Assembly (NCBI RefSeq): GCF_001426885.1
Contig: NZ_LMFP01000003.1
Coordinates: 186,001-250,000, forward strand
Direction: 5' to 3'
Source: Pelomonas sp. Root1444
GTDB taxonomy: Bacteria; Pseudomonadota; Gammaproteobacteria; Burkholderiales; Burkholderiaceae_C
DNA: 64,000 nt
Shown here: positions 27,962 through 37,117 of the stretch, piece after piece
Layout of the letters: each line of letters begins with the position of its first letter
Position numbering within the stretch: position 1 is the stretch's first letter
Position numbers and translations under genes: made by a program
Notes under the pieces: model-generated
Told to the model about the DNA's origin: nothing
Seen by the model: the letters and a program-made list of their open reading frames with translations, nothing else
Databases searched by the model: none

Positions 27962-30585
27962 GCCGGCAGCCACCCCAGCGCCTTGAGCGCGAGGAACAGC
28001 GCGGCACCGATCAGCAGGTTCTTGAAACCCACGTAGCTGAGCATGTCCATCCAGCCGGCGATGCGGTAGTTGGCGCGCCACCACGGACCGTCCTTGACGT
28101 AGCGGCGGCCGCTCATGCGGATCAGCACCTCGTAGACGCTCCAGCCGAACCACCAGCCGATGATGGCGGCCGCAGACAGCCGGCCCTGCGCGGCCAGCAG
28201 CCAGGCCAGGCTGGCGGCCACCGCCAGCGAGAAGCCGGCCACCTGCAGCGCGCGCTGGCTCTTCCAGCCCTCGCGGCTCCAGGGCCAGAGGTGGTCGCGG
28301 ATCTCCAGCAGCAGCACCTGCCAGGCGCTGGCTGCGGCCCGCGCGGCGTAGGGATGGGCCGGGTCCGTGGGCATGCGGGGGTCGGGGCCTTGCGCCGCCT
28401 TGGCGCTGATGGCGGGCACGGCGTCGATGGGGATGAAATAGCCGTCGCGCCCGATGGGCGTGATCAGCAGCCCGTCGCGTTCGCGGCGCTTGCGCTCCCT
28501 GGCCAGCGGCGGGCAGCCCTTGGCGTCGGTGTACAGCACCATGCAGTCCAGGCAGTGCAGGCACTCGCGATGGTCGATGCGGCCGTCCGCGTCGATGGCC
28601 TGTGCGCCGCAGCCCACGGCGCAGGCCTTGCAGCTGTTGCAGTCCTGCTTGCGCTTCAGGCCGAACCAGCGGAAGGTGCTGGGCATGGCCAGCGACGCGC
28701 CCAGGGGGCAGAGGTACTTGCAGAAGGGCCGCTCGATGAAGATGGACAGGCCCAGCAGCACGGCGACGAACAGGCCGTAGGGCCAGGGGCGGTTGAGCAC
28801 ACCGACCAGGAAGGTGGTCTTGAACGGCTCCACCTCGGCCAGCATCTCGGCGCGCCCCATGTCGAACATCGACACCGCCAGCAGGCCGAAGAAGATCGCG
28901 TACTTGAGCCACTTGAGCTTGTCGTGCAGCGCTTGAGGCACCGGCTTCTGCCAGCGCTTGAGGCCCAGCTTGCGAGAGACCTTGAAGATCGCCTCCGACA
29001 GCGAGCCGAACGGGCACATCCAGCCGCAGAACAGGCCGCGGCCGAACAGGAACACCGTGACGATGATGAAGATCCAGAACACGAAGATGAACGGATCGGA
29101 CAGGAACAGCGACCAGGTCCACTGGAACAGCAGGCTGTGGAACCAGGTCAGCACCTGAGTGATCGACGGCTGGGCCATCAGGCCGAAGCCGACAAAGACG
29201 ATGGACAAGGCCCAGGCGCTGTACTTGAAGGCATTGACCGGCCACTTGTTCTTGTGCGTGGACAGCCGGGTGAGCCGTTCGCGCAGCGCGTAGACCACGG
29301 CCACGGCGATCAGCAGCGCGCTGAACAGCGCGATCTTCCAGGCCTGGCTCTTCCAGATGCGCAGCCAGGGTGCGTCCGGCTCCACCACCACCGGGCGGCC
29401 GCCCTGCAGCAGCGCATCGGGCACCCAGTACTTGCTCTCGAAGACGGCGAAGCTGCGATGGCCGGTGGCCTGGTCGACGCGGTTCCCCAGGAAGGCCAGC
29501 TTCCAGGGATAGGCCGCCGAGAAGCTGGGCGAGCGGATCACGAAGATGGCCGACTCGGTGTAGGCCGGCGCGCCTTCGGCCTCCAGGCCGTAGAGGTTGA
29601 TCGCGTCGAGGTCGCGGAAGGTGAAGGCGTCGGCGCCCTGCTTGACCTGCACGCGGTCGTAGATGCCGCCGCGCACGAAGCCCGAGCCCTTGAAGGACTC
29701 GACACCGGCGCTGCGCACGATGAAGAAGGCCTGCTCGCCGTCCTGCAGGCGCGAGCGCAGGCTGGCATAGCCCGCATCGCCCAGCAGGCTGCGGCCCAGG
29801 TCGGGGTGGTTCAGGTCGCCGAACCACAGCTCGATGAAAGGCTCGGCCGCGGCCGCGAGGCCCACCTGCTCGGGCCGCACGCGCAGTTGCTGCACCCCGC
29901 CCATCTGCTGCAATTCGCTCCAGCGGTAGTGCCGCCCGGTCGCCAGCCACCGCGCGCGCTCGCGCACGGTCGGCTCGATGATGCCCACCTGGCGCGCCAC
30001 CGCGCTGCCCGAGAGTTGCATCACCTGGTTCTGCGCCACCACGGTGACGGTGGCGCCGGAGATGGCGTCCACGCCCAGCACGTTCTCGTCCGGGCGCGAG
30101 GGACCGACCTCGATCTGGTCCTTGACCGACTTGCCGAGGTACTGCTCGTTGAACTTGATCAGCGCGCCCTCCGGGATGCCCAGCAGCAGGATGGGCTCGG
30201 AGTGCTTGAGCACCTTGACACCCACGTAGCGGCCGGTGGTGTCCATGCCGATCAGCGTGACCACCGGCTTGCCGGAGTAGGCGGGCGTGTCGGTGATGTC
30301 GGTGGACAGCATCACATAGCCCAGCAGCGCGGGCTTGCCCGTGGCGCTGGCCGGGCCGTAGGCCTCGACATAGGGCGGCTGGCCCTTGCGAGGCGAGAAG
30401 CTGACGGCACCGGGAAAGACGTCCTTGCAGGGCAGCAGCGCGCACAGATCAGGCGCGGTGGCCAGATCAGCCGGCAGCTGGGCCTCGTAGGCCTGCTGGC
30501 CCGGCGCTGCGTGCGCAGCGGCCATCAGCAAAAAAAACGCGGCACATGCCCTGAGGCAGGCCGCGAACAGTCGATCCACTGACAT
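27958..30585 (-). CDS. nosR: NosR membrane flavo-iron-sulfur protein
   Basis: This 875-residue membrane protein passes electrons from the quinone pool towards N2O reductase and is needed for NosZ activity. A signal-like segment is followed by a periplasmic FMN-binding domain with SGATVT near residue 177, where the Thr carries covalent FMN placed by ApbE/NosX. Several membrane segments follow. Two CxxxCP motifs come next (FCGWMCP near 518 and FCKYLCP near 623), then two ferredoxin-like clusters (CNSCKACAVGC near 650, CLHCLDC near 677). About 170 further residues follow, with three more likely membrane segments. It lies downstream of nosZ, with 70 bases between the nosZ stop and the nosR start. 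Confidence 0.95.
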   Translation of the reverse strand: MSVDRLFAACLRACAAFFLLMAAAHAAPGQQAYEAQLPADLATAPDLCALLPCKDVFPGAVSFSPRKGQPPYVEAYGPASATGKPALLGYVMLSTDITDTPAYSGKPVVTLIGMDTTGRYVGVKVLKHSEPILLLGIPEGALIKFNEQYLGKSVKDQIEVGPSRPDENVLGVDAISGATVTVVAQNQVMQLSGSAVARQVGIIEPTVRERARWLATGRHYRWSELQQMGGVQQLRVRPEQVGLAAAAEPFIELWFGDLNHPDLGRSLLGDAGYASLRSRLQDGEQAFFIVRSAGVESFKGSGFVRGGIYDRVQVKQGADAFTFRDLDAINLYGLEAEGAPAYTESAIFVIRSPSFSAAYPWKLAFLGNRVDQATGHRSFAVFESKYWVPDALLQGGRPVVVEPDAPWLRIWKSQAWKIALFSALLIAVAVVYALRERLTRLSTHKNKWPVNAFKYSAWALSIVFVGFGLMAQPSITQVLTWFHSLLFQWTWSLFLSDPFIFVFWIFIIVTVFLFGRGLFCGWMCPFGSLSEAIFKVSRKLGLKRWQKPVPQALHDKLKWLKYAIFFGLLAVSMFDMGRAEMLAEVEPFKTTFLVGVLNRPWPYGLFVAVLLGLSIFIERPFCKYLCPLGASLAMPSTFRWFGLKRKQDCNSCKACAVGCGAQAIDADGRIDHRECLHCLDCMVLYTDAKGCPPLARERKRRERDGLLITPIGRDGYFIPIDAVPAISAKAAQGPDPRMPTDPAHPYAARAAASAWQVLLLEIRDHLWPWSREGWKSQRALQVAGFSLAVAASLAWLLAAQGRLSAAAIIGWWFGWSVYEVLIRMSGRRYVKDGPWWRANYRIAGWMDMLSYVGFKNLLIGAALFLALKALGWLPA

Positions 30586-30600
30586 CTGTTTTCTCGTTAT

Positions 30601-30643
30601 CCGCCGCTGGCGCCAGCCGGCTCGAGCGGCTGGCGCGGCGGTT
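30601..30643 (-). other. Strong intergenic hairpin between nosZ and nosR
   Basis: A long GC stem with a small bulge (about 30601-30619 with 30627-30643) occupies the 70-base gap between nosZ and nosR. No T-run follows on the minus strand, so it is more likely an mRNA processing or stability element than a terminator. It may help keep nosZ message more abundant than nosRDFYL. Confidence 0.5.
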
Positions 30644-30655
30644 GGGTGCGCCTGA

Positions 30656-32593
30656 TCAGGCTTCCACGATCATGCGGGTGCGCATTTCGAGGTGCAACGC
30701 ATGGCAGAAGTGCGTGCAGTAGCACCAGTACACGCCCGGCTCGCCGGCGGTGAAGGTGACCGAGGCGGTTTCCTGCGGGTTGACGATGAAGTTGACGTTG
30801 TGGTTCGGGATGGCGAAACCGTGCGTCAGGTCTTCGACCTTGTCGAGGTTGGTCAGGATCAGCGTGACCTCGTCGCCCTTCTTGACCTTGAACTCGCGCA
30901 GGCTGAAGGCCGGCGCCTGCGAGGTCATCTTCACCGTGACCTTCTTGCCGTTGCGGGTCACGCCGGAGTCCTTCGGGTCCTTCACCGCGAGCGGGAAGTC
31001 GTCCAGCGAGTACACCTGCTTGGGCTTGACCAGATCGCGCTTGAAGATGATGAAGTCATGCGGCTCGCCGCGCACCGGGTGGTCGGCCAGCAGCACCATC
31101 TTCTCGCCCGACATGTCGATGATCTGCTCGTTCTCGGCATGCAGCGGGCCCACCGGCAGGAAGCGGTCCTTGGAGAACTTGCAGCCCACGGCGAGGTACT
31201 TGCCGTCGGCGGCGATGGTCTCGGACTGCGAGCCGTTGATGTGGCCCGGCTGGTACTGCACGTCCAGGCGGTCGACCACGTACTTCGCGCCCTTGTCGCC
31301 CTTGTGGAAGGCGATGGCCTTCTCGATGTTCCACTTCACCACCTGGCTGTCAAGGAACAGCGTGGTGTAGGCATTGCCGCGGCCGTCGAAGGCGGTGTGC
31401 AAGGGGCCCAGGCCGATTTCGACCTCGGCGACGATGGCGCCGTCGATCTTATCGAGCTTGCCGTCGAACCAGTCCAGCACCTTGGCCAACTCGATGACCG
31501 TGGCGGTGGGCGACAGCTTGCCGGCGCAGATGAAGTACTTCTGGTCCGGGCTGGCGTTGACGCCGTGCGGGTTCTTGGGCACCGACACATAGGCGGTCAG
31601 CGCGGTCTTCGGGTCCTTGTTGGCTTCCCGCGTGCCGTCCACCACCGGCACCTTGGAGCTGCCGACGGTCTTGAACTTGCCGGCCTTGACGGCCTCCTCG
31701 ATGCGGGCGATGTTGAAGAACAGGCAGGCGTCGCGCTCGGCGGACATCATGTCCTCGTAGTGCGCGCCCATCTCGGTGTTGTACTGGTTGGTGGCGGCCA
31801 GCTTGCCGTCGTAGGAGGTGGCGGTCAGGTCGCAGTTGCCGTCGATCAGCACCTGCCAGCGCACGTCCATCGTCTCGGCGTCCACGCAGGTGAACATCGA
31901 ACGGTACTTGCTGCCGTCCTCCACACCGGCGTTGGGCAGCGGCGTGGCGAACTCGGCGCCGCAGAAGACGCGCGTGGTGTAGTTGATCTTCGGATCGACC
32001 GGGTCGCGCTTGTCCGGGAAGATGCCGTGGAAGCCCTGCACGTTGGGCAGCTGCGTGATCTTGTCGCAGACGAAGTAGTCCAGCCGGATGCGCGCGATGC
32101 GGCTGTTGATCTTGTCGTTGATCCAGGCATAGCGGCCGTCGTAGTTGCCGTCCTTGTAGGAGGCGTGCGTGTGGTGGGTGTCGCCCACCGTGTAGCGCAG
32201 CGAGCCATCCGCCTTCGTGCCCATCACCTTCTTGGACTCGTTGGTGATGCCCCAGCCCACCAGCGCATCGGGCACGAAGCACGGGATGCGCAGCAGCTCG
32301 CGGCCGGAGGGCAGGCCCAGCACGCGCATGTCGCCGGTATGGCCGCCGCTCCACAGGCCGTAGTAGCTGTCGAGCTGGCCCGGCTTGAGGTGGGTGGCGT
32401 TCGCTTCACCGTGTGCGCCGGGGGCTGCACCGCTGGCGGCCGGCGCCGCGACGGCGCCGTCGGCCTTCTTGTCGGTGCAGGCTGCGGCGCCCAGCGTCAG
32501 GCCGGCGATCGCGGCGCTGTTGATGAACCGGCGGCGCGCCAGACCATGAGGTGCGGTGCTCGTCGTGCCGTTGTTCTTGTCTTCGTCGTTCAT
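30656..32593 (-). CDS. nosZ: Nitrous-oxide reductase, clade I (Tat-exported)
   Basis: This periplasmic multicopper enzyme reduces N2O to N2. The 645-residue chain opens with a Tat signal (ARRRFINSAAIAGLTLG near 19-35), which marks clade I. A seven-bladed propeller follows with CuZ ligands including DTHHTHAS near 137-144. The C-terminal cupredoxin has the CuA ligands Cys626, Cys630, His634 and Met637. Within the CuA loop the residues between the cysteines are T-H-F; I expect S/N-W-F in well-studied clade I enzymes. The Ala/Gly-rich linker after the signal is unusual in length but harmless. A Dnr/FNR-type box lies about 200 bases upstream. Confidence 0.97.
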   Translation of the reverse strand: MNDEDKNNGTTSTAPHGLARRRFINSAAIAGLTLGAAACTDKKADGAVAAPAASGAAPGAHGEANATHLKPGQLDSYYGLWSGGHTGDMRVLGLPSGRELLRIPCFVPDALVGWGITNESKKVMGTKADGSLRYTVGDTHHTHASYKDGNYDGRYAWINDKINSRIARIRLDYFVCDKITQLPNVQGFHGIFPDKRDPVDPKINYTTRVFCGAEFATPLPNAGVEDGSKYRSMFTCVDAETMDVRWQVLIDGNCDLTATSYDGKLAATNQYNTEMGAHYEDMMSAERDACLFFNIARIEEAVKAGKFKTVGSSKVPVVDGTREANKDPKTALTAYVSVPKNPHGVNASPDQKYFICAGKLSPTATVIELAKVLDWFDGKLDKIDGAIVAEVEIGLGPLHTAFDGRGNAYTTLFLDSQVVKWNIEKAIAFHKGDKGAKYVVDRLDVQYQPGHINGSQSETIAADGKYLAVGCKFSKDRFLPVGPLHAENEQIIDMSGEKMVLLADHPVRGEPHDFIIFKRDLVKPKQVYSLDDFPLAVKDPKDSGVTRNGKKVTVKMTSQAPAFSLREFKVKKGDEVTLILTNLDKVEDLTHGFAIPNHNVNFIVNPQETASVTFTAGEPGVYWCYCTHFCHALHLEMRTRMIVEA

Positions 32594-32788
32594 GTTCGCC
32601 TTTTGGGGTTGGTCGATGGGTCAGCGACGGCCTGCGCAGAGGACAGCACGCGGGCGGGTCGGAAGTTCAGCGATGAACGCGGTCACCGAGCAGGGCGACG
32701 GTCGATGCCTTCGGCGCGTTGGCAGCAGCGAGTGGCACGAGTGCGTTCAAGAGCGAAGCCATCGTCGCCAAGTCCCGTCGGGTCGGGG

Positions 32789-32802
32789 TTGATCCAGATC
32801 AG
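32789..32802. promoter_or_regulatory. FNR/Dnr-type box in the nosZ - cytochrome c intergenic region
   Basis: TTGATCCAGATCAG matches TTGAT-N4-ATCAA at nine of ten defined positions. It lies in the 294-base region between the divergent nosZ (ATG 202 bases from the box centre) and the cytochrome c lipoprotein gene (ATG 92 bases away). I see no gene in the rest of this region. The Dnr-type regulator at 34357-35040 has the recognition helix expected for such a box. Confidence 0.75.
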
Positions 32803-32887
32803 CTCCGACCAAAAAGCTTCATCGAAAATGCAGGTTATGCGAGGCGCCTCGACACGACGCGCGCAGAATGAACCCGCCCCTTCACTG

Positions 32888-33298
32888 ATGAGCTTCCCGA
32901 TGCCGCAGATCTACTCACGCCATCTCCTCCTCTCCGTCGTCGCTGCGCTGGCACTGACTGCCTGCAGCAAGCAGGAACCCGCGAGCGCACCCGCCGCACC
33001 GGCCGCCGCCCCGGCACCCGCGCCTGCGCCCGCAGTCGCCGAGAACACCGTCGGCAAGAGCGTGTTCGGCAAGACCTGCGCGATGTGCCACGCCGCGGGT
33101 GTGGCCGGCGCGCCCAAGCCGGGCGACAAGGCCGACTGGGGCCCGCGCATCGCGCAGGGCAACGAGGTGCTCTACAAGCACGCGCTCGAAGGCTTCACGG
33201 GTGCCAAGGGCATGATGCCGCCGCGCGGCGGCGGCAGTTCGCTGACCGACGATGAAGTCAAGGCCGCCGTCGATTTCATGGTGGCGCAGTCGCGCTGA
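32888..33298 (+). CDS. Cytochrome c5-type lipoprotein
   Basis: This is a 136-residue class I cytochrome c. A lipobox LTAC ends at Cys26, so the protein is probably lipid-anchored on the periplasmic side. An Ala/Pro-rich linker (about 30-50) follows, then the haem site CAMCH at 64-68 and an axial Met in GMMPPRGGG near 113. The spacing and the last helix (DDEVKAAVDFMV) fit the cytochrome c5/c551 group. Divergence from nosZ and linkage to nosX suggest it carries electrons to N2O reductase, which is inference. An ATG at 32900 is an alternative start. Confidence 0.88.
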   Translation: MSFPMPQIYSRHLLLSVVAALALTACSKQEPASAPAAPAAAPAPAPAPAVAENTVGKSVFGKTCAMCHAAGVAGAPKPGDKADWGPRIAQGNEVLYKHALEGFTGAKGMMPPRGGGSSLTDDEVKAAVDFMVAQSR

Positions 33299-33303
33299 GA
33301 CCC

Positions 33304-34335
33304 GTGGCGCCGCTCACTTCCCCTCGCCGCCGCAAACTGGCGCTCGGTGCACTGGCCTGCGTGCTGCTGCCACGCGCAGTGCAGGCGCGTGACGCCGGTT
33401 TGTCGCCGCTGCAGCGCAGCGCCGCGGTGCTGATGGGCACGCAGGTGGACATCGTCGCCGTGCATGCCGACGCCGCACAGCGCGCCCGCGCGCTGGATGC
33501 GGCGTGGGCCGAGATGCTGCGCCTGTCGGAGATGATGAGCCGCTACCGCAGCGCCAGCCAGGTCAGCCTGCTGGCCCAGGCGGCCGGCGGCGCGCCGTTG
33601 CCGGTGGCGCCCGAGCTGATGGCGGTGCTGCAGCAGGCGCAGGATCTCGCGCGCCGCAGCGGCGGGCGTTTCGATGCCACGGTGGGCGCCTATGCCGACT
33701 GGCATTTCGAACCTGGCCAGCCGGCCCGCCTGCCCGACGCGGCCACGCTTGCACGGCAGCACGTGCTGGTCGGCGCGCACGGCCTGCAGCTCGACGTGCC
33801 GCGCGGCACCGCCCGGCTGGCACGCCCCGGCATGCGGCTGGACCTGGGCGGCATCGCCAAGCTGCCCATCCTGCAGGCAGGGCTGCGCACGCTGGCGCAG
33901 CATGGCGTGCACGACGCGTTGATCAACGGCGGCGGCGATGTGTTGTGCAGCGGCTCGCTGCAGGGCCGCCCCTGGCGCATCGGCCTGCGCGACCCGCGGG
34001 CGCCGCAGCGGCTGCTGGGCGTGCTGGCGCTGCGCGGCGGCGTGGTGGCCGCCTCGGGTGACTACGAGCGCGGCTTCGACCACGCCGGGCGCCGCTACCA
34101 CCACATCCTCGACCCGCGCAACGGCCAGCCCAGCGAGGGGCTGCGCGGCCTGGCGCTGGTGTCGGCCGATGTCGAGGCCGTCAACGGCTGGGGCGCGGCC
34201 ATGATGGTCGCCGGCGCCGACCGGTCGCGGCGTTGGCTGCGCGAGCAGTTGCCGGGCGTCGAGGCGATGCTCGCCGGGCCTGATGGCGTCTGGCTCACCG
34301 CCGGCCTGCAGGCGCGGCTCATGGCCTCCGCCTAA
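33304..34335 (+). CDS. nosX: FAD:protein FMN transferase (ApbE/NosX)
   Basis: This 343-residue Tat- or Sec-exported enzyme moves FMN from FAD onto a Thr of target proteins, here most likely NosR. The signal region has SPRRRKLALGALAC. Family motifs are VLMGTQVDIV near 42-51, the Met-Ser-Arg-Tyr segment MMSRYRSASQV, LDLGGIAKLPIL near 180-191, NGGGDVL near 207, and HHILDPRNGQPS near 262-273. The start is GTG, five bases after the cytochrome stop, so the two are co-transcribed. Its position beside nosZ-nosR supports the NosX name. Confidence 0.93.
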   Translation: MAPLTSPRRRKLALGALACVLLPRAVQARDAGLSPLQRSAAVLMGTQVDIVAVHADAAQRARALDAAWAEMLRLSEMMSRYRSASQVSLLAQAAGGAPLPVAPELMAVLQQAQDLARRSGGRFDATVGAYADWHFEPGQPARLPDAATLARQHVLVGAHGLQLDVPRGTARLARPGMRLDLGGIAKLPILQAGLRTLAQHGVHDALINGGGDVLCSGSLQGRPWRIGLRDPRAPQRLLGVLALRGGVVAASGDYERGFDHAGRRYHHILDPRNGQPSEGLRGLALVSADVEAVNGWGAAMMVAGADRSRRWLREQLPGVEAMLAGPDGVWLTAGLQARLMASA

Positions 34336-34356
34336 CGACACAGCCAAGCGGCCAAC

Positions 34357-35040
34357 TCACGCCCCGGGCCGCGGATAGGCGGCCAGGCGCTGGACGTCGG
34401 CGATGCGGATGCGCCCGCCGTCCACGTCGATCAACCCGCCCTCCTCCAACTCGCGCAGCACGCGCGAAAAGTACTCCGGCGTCATGGACAGCCGCGAAGC
34501 CAGCGTCGCCTTGCTGACGGGCAGCACGACCAGGCAGGCGCCCGCCTCCGCAGCGTCGCGCAGCAGGTAGCCGATGACGCGTTGCACGCCCGATTGCAGC
34601 GCATAGGCCTGCACGTCCGCGACGAGGCCGTGCAGCCGCCGGCTCAGGCCTGCCAGCATGCGCAGCGCCAGGCGTTCATCGGCGGCCATCGCCTGCAGCA
34701 TGGCCTCGCGCGGCAGCACCAGCAGCTGCGTGTCGCCGAGTGCCTGTGCGTTCACGGGGCTGGGCCGGCCCAGGAACATCAAGGCCTCGGCGAAGCTCTG
34801 GCCGGCCGAGACCAGTTCGATGACCTTCTCATGGCCGGTGGGTGACAACACGAAGAGCTTGACCGGCTGGCCGAGGTTGACGAAGAAGGCGTCACAGCCC
34901 TCGCCGGCACGCAGCGCGAACGCGCCGCGCTCCAGCGGCCGCGGGCGCGCCGCGGCGGCCAGGCGCTGCAGCGCGTCCTCGCCGATTTCACTGAAGAGGG
35001 GCAGGCGGCGCAGCCAGTCTTCGATCGATGCGGTGTCCAT
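34357..35040 (-). CDS. dnr: Crp/Fnr-family regulator, Dnr-like (nitric-oxide responsive type)
   Basis: This 227-residue regulator has a cyclic-nucleotide-binding-like sensor domain (about 10-130), a dimer helix and a C-terminal winged helix (about 160-215). The recognition helix contains E-Y-F-S-R, the E-x-x-S-R pattern that reads TTGAT half-sites. The N-terminal cysteines that hold the FNR [4Fe-4S] cluster are missing, which places it with Dnr/NnrR proteins that sense NO through haem. It starts 2 bases after nnrS and lies in the middle of the genes whose promoters carry matching boxes, so it is the likely regulator of this block. Confidence 0.87.
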   Translation of the reverse strand: MDTASIEDWLRRLPLFSEIGEDALQRLAAAARPRPLERGAFALRAGEGCDAFFVNLGQPVKLFVLSPTGHEKVIELVSAGQSFAEALMFLGRPSPVNAQALGDTQLLVLPREAMLQAMAADERLALRMLAGLSRRLHGLVADVQAYALQSGVQRVIGYLLRDAAEAGACLVVLPVSKATLASRLSMTPEYFSRVLRELEEGGLIDVDGGRIRIADVQRLAAYPRPGA

Positions 35041-35042
35041 GC

Positions 35043-36299
35043 TCACCCCGGCCGGCCATCGACGCGCGGGCGGCCGAGCCAGTCGCCGCAGCGCCAGGCC
35101 CACGTCGCACTGACGACGGCCCAGAGCGCCGCCGCGGCCAGCAGGCCGGCATGGCCGCCCAAGCCCAGCGCCGCGCCGATGCGCAGCAGCACGCCGAGCT
35201 GCAGCAGCCGGTAGCCCGCCCAGCCCAGGCCGTCGATCGCGAGCGGGCGGCCGCTGTGCGCTGCGGCCACGCGCGTCAGCATGGCAAGCAGCGTGCAGCC
35301 CAGCCAGCCCAGCGTCATGGCATGCAGCGGCGCCGCACCGAGCCCACCGCGCCCCAGCGCCTGCAACGTCAGCGAGACGGCCTGCAGGCCGAGCGCCAGC
35401 CCGAGCCAGACAAAGCCGCCATGCAGCATGGCCAGCAACCGCAGCGCCTGCCCCTGGAGGCTGCGCACCAGCCGCCAGCGCAGCGCCACGGCCAGTATGG
35501 CGGCCGATGCGACGGCCAGTGGTGGCGCGAGCAGCCACGGCGGCAGCCAGGCCAGCTCGGCCAGGCCCGCCAATGCCAGGCCGGCCAGCAGGGGCAGCAG
35601 CCACGCGCGCGCGCCCCAGGCGTCCAGCTGCGGCAGCGCCGCGGCGCTGAAGAAGGGGAGCATGCGATGCGAAACGATGGCGAACACCGGGCCCACGAAG
35701 CCCCACAGGCCCAGTTGCACGGCGCCACGCAGCAGTGCTGCATCGCCCCGCAGCAGGCCCAGGCTGCCCAGCAGCATGGACACCAAGCCGACGGCGCTGG
35801 CGGCCAGTACGCAGCGGGCGTGCAGGCGGTCGGGGGCGCGGCTGGCGCGCAGCAGCGCGGCAAAGCGCAGGCTCAGGCGCAGCCAGCCGCAGGCGGCGGC
35901 CGACACGCCGAGTGCCGCAACCGGGGCACTGGCATGCACGCCGACGAGGACAACGAGCCAGCCCAGGCCGAACTGCAGCAGCGCCGTCAGCAGCACGCCC
36001 GCCTCGATGCCGGGCAGCCCCAGCCAGCGCGGGCCGGCCGTGAACAGGAAGCCCGCCATGAAGGCCGGCATGAAGCCGAGCGTGAACACCAGCCCGTGGG
36101 CCAGCGTCGGGGGCACCGCCCAATGAGGTTCGAAGCCGAGGCCGGGCGCCACGAGCACCCCCAGCCACCACAGCGCGGCGCCGCTCATCAAGACGGCGCC
36201 GAAGGCGAAACCCAGCCGGTGCGGCGCGCTGAGCAGCCGGCGCGGCCGCCAAGCGGCGGCGGGGACCGCCGTGTGTGGAAGGAGCGAAGTAATGGCCAT
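35043..36299 (-). CDS. nnrS: NnrS family haem-copper membrane protein
   Basis: This is a 418-residue protein with about 12 membrane segments and no large soluble domain. Family marks are GFAFGAVLMSGAALWW near the start, HGLVFTLGFMPAFMAGFLFTAGPRW, the HRMLPFFSA segment and a late HAMTLGWLG. NnrS is associated with protection from nitrosative stress in denitrifiers. It is followed at 2 bases by the Dnr-like gene, and a TTGA-N6-TCAA box lies about 67 bases upstream. The GTG-rich upstream frame gives no better start. Confidence 0.93.
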   Translation of the reverse strand: MAITSLLPHTAVPAAAWRPRRLLSAPHRLGFAFGAVLMSGAALWWLGVLVAPGLGFEPHWAVPPTLAHGLVFTLGFMPAFMAGFLFTAGPRWLGLPGIEAGVLLTALLQFGLGWLVVLVGVHASAPVAALGVSAAACGWLRLSLRFAALLRASRAPDRLHARCVLAASAVGLVSMLLGSLGLLRGDAALLRGAVQLGLWGFVGPVFAIVSHRMLPFFSAAALPQLDAWGARAWLLPLLAGLALAGLAELAWLPPWLLAPPLAVASAAILAVALRWRLVRSLQGQALRLLAMLHGGFVWLGLALGLQAVSLTLQALGRGGLGAAPLHAMTLGWLGCTLLAMLTRVAAAHSGRPLAIDGLGWAGYRLLQLGVLLRIGAALGLGGHAGLLAAAALWAVVSATWAWRCGDWLGRPRVDGRPG

Positions 36300-36359
36300 G
36301 GCTTCGTCGGGTGTCGGGGCGCGAGGTGTCGATGCTCGACGGCATCGGCCGGCGGCGCT

Positions 36360-36373
36360 TTGACGCGGTTCAA
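36360..36373 (-). promoter_or_regulatory. FNR/Dnr-type box upstream of nnrS-dnr
   Basis: TTGACGCGGTTCAA keeps both TTGA/TCAA half-sites in perfect inverted symmetry around six bases. Its centre is about 67 bases before the nnrS ATG, in the 119-base gap after nrdG. Because dnr is the second gene of the transcript, the site would make the regulator autoregulated. Confidence 0.65.
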
Positions 36374-36418
36374 ACAGTGCGCGGATTCGTCAGCCGGCGT
36401 TGCGCTGCCGCACGGCCG

Positions 36419-37117
36419 TCAGCCCAGGCGCAACAGGAGGTCGGGCCTGATCGCCCGCGCCTGCGCCAGCAGGGCCGGCGACGGCCAGCCGACGGGCGCG
36501 CGCAGCGTACCGGCCTCATCCGGCAGCCGCGCCAGCTGCAAGGCATGGCGCGGCACGGCCGCCAGCTCGCTGACCAGGCGCAGCAGGTCGGCATCGGTGA
36601 ACCAGCGTGGGTGGACGGTGGTGCGGCATTCGAACTCCACGCCGCTGCGCTGCAGCAGCGCCAGCGATTCGCGTACCGCGTGCAGGCTGCCGCGCCGGCC
36701 CGTGATGCGGTCGTGCAAGCCGGCGTCCGTCGGTGCGGCCTTGACGTCCAGGCCGACCCAATCGAGCCGCGGCAGCAAGGCCGCCAGGCGGCGCGGCGCG
36801 AGGCCGGCGGTGTGCAGGCCCAGGGCATAGCCCATCTCGCGCAGTTCGTCCAGCACCGCCGGCAGTGCCGGGTCCAGCGTGGGTTCGCCGCCGCTGAAGA
36901 CGACGCCATCCAGCCGGCCCAGGCGGCGGGCCAGCCAGTCGCGCAACGCGGGCCAACGCGGGCCACCGCCCTGCCCTCGCGGCTGCAGATCGGCGTTGTG
37001 GCAGTAGCCGCAACGCCAGGGGCAGCCCTGCAGGAAAACCACTGCGGCAAGCCGGCCGGGGAAGTCCACGCTGCTGAAGGGCTGCAGGCCGGCGACGGCC
37101 AGTGCGTCGGCACTCAC
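36419..37117 (-). CDS. nrdG: Anaerobic ribonucleotide reductase activating enzyme (radical SAM)
   Basis: It uses SAM and a [4Fe-4S] cluster to place the glycyl radical on the class III reductase. The 232-residue chain has the cluster motif QGCPWRCGYCHNA with Cys32, Cys36 and Cys39, then GGEPTL for SAM binding. The start is GTG at 37117, and it overlaps the last codons of the 60-residue glycyl radical gene by four bases. The partner whose glycine it must activate is therefore encoded immediately upstream. Confidence 0.93.
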   Translation of the reverse strand: MSADALAVAGLQPFSSVDFPGRLAAVVFLQGCPWRCGYCHNADLQPRGQGGGPRWPALRDWLARRLGRLDGVVFSGGEPTLDPALPAVLDELREMGYALGLHTAGLAPRRLAALLPRLDWVGLDVKAAPTDAGLHDRITGRRGSLHAVRESLALLQRSGVEFECRTTVHPRWFTDADLLRLVSELAAVPRHALQLARLPDEAGTLRAPVGWPSPALLAQARAIRPDLLLRLG

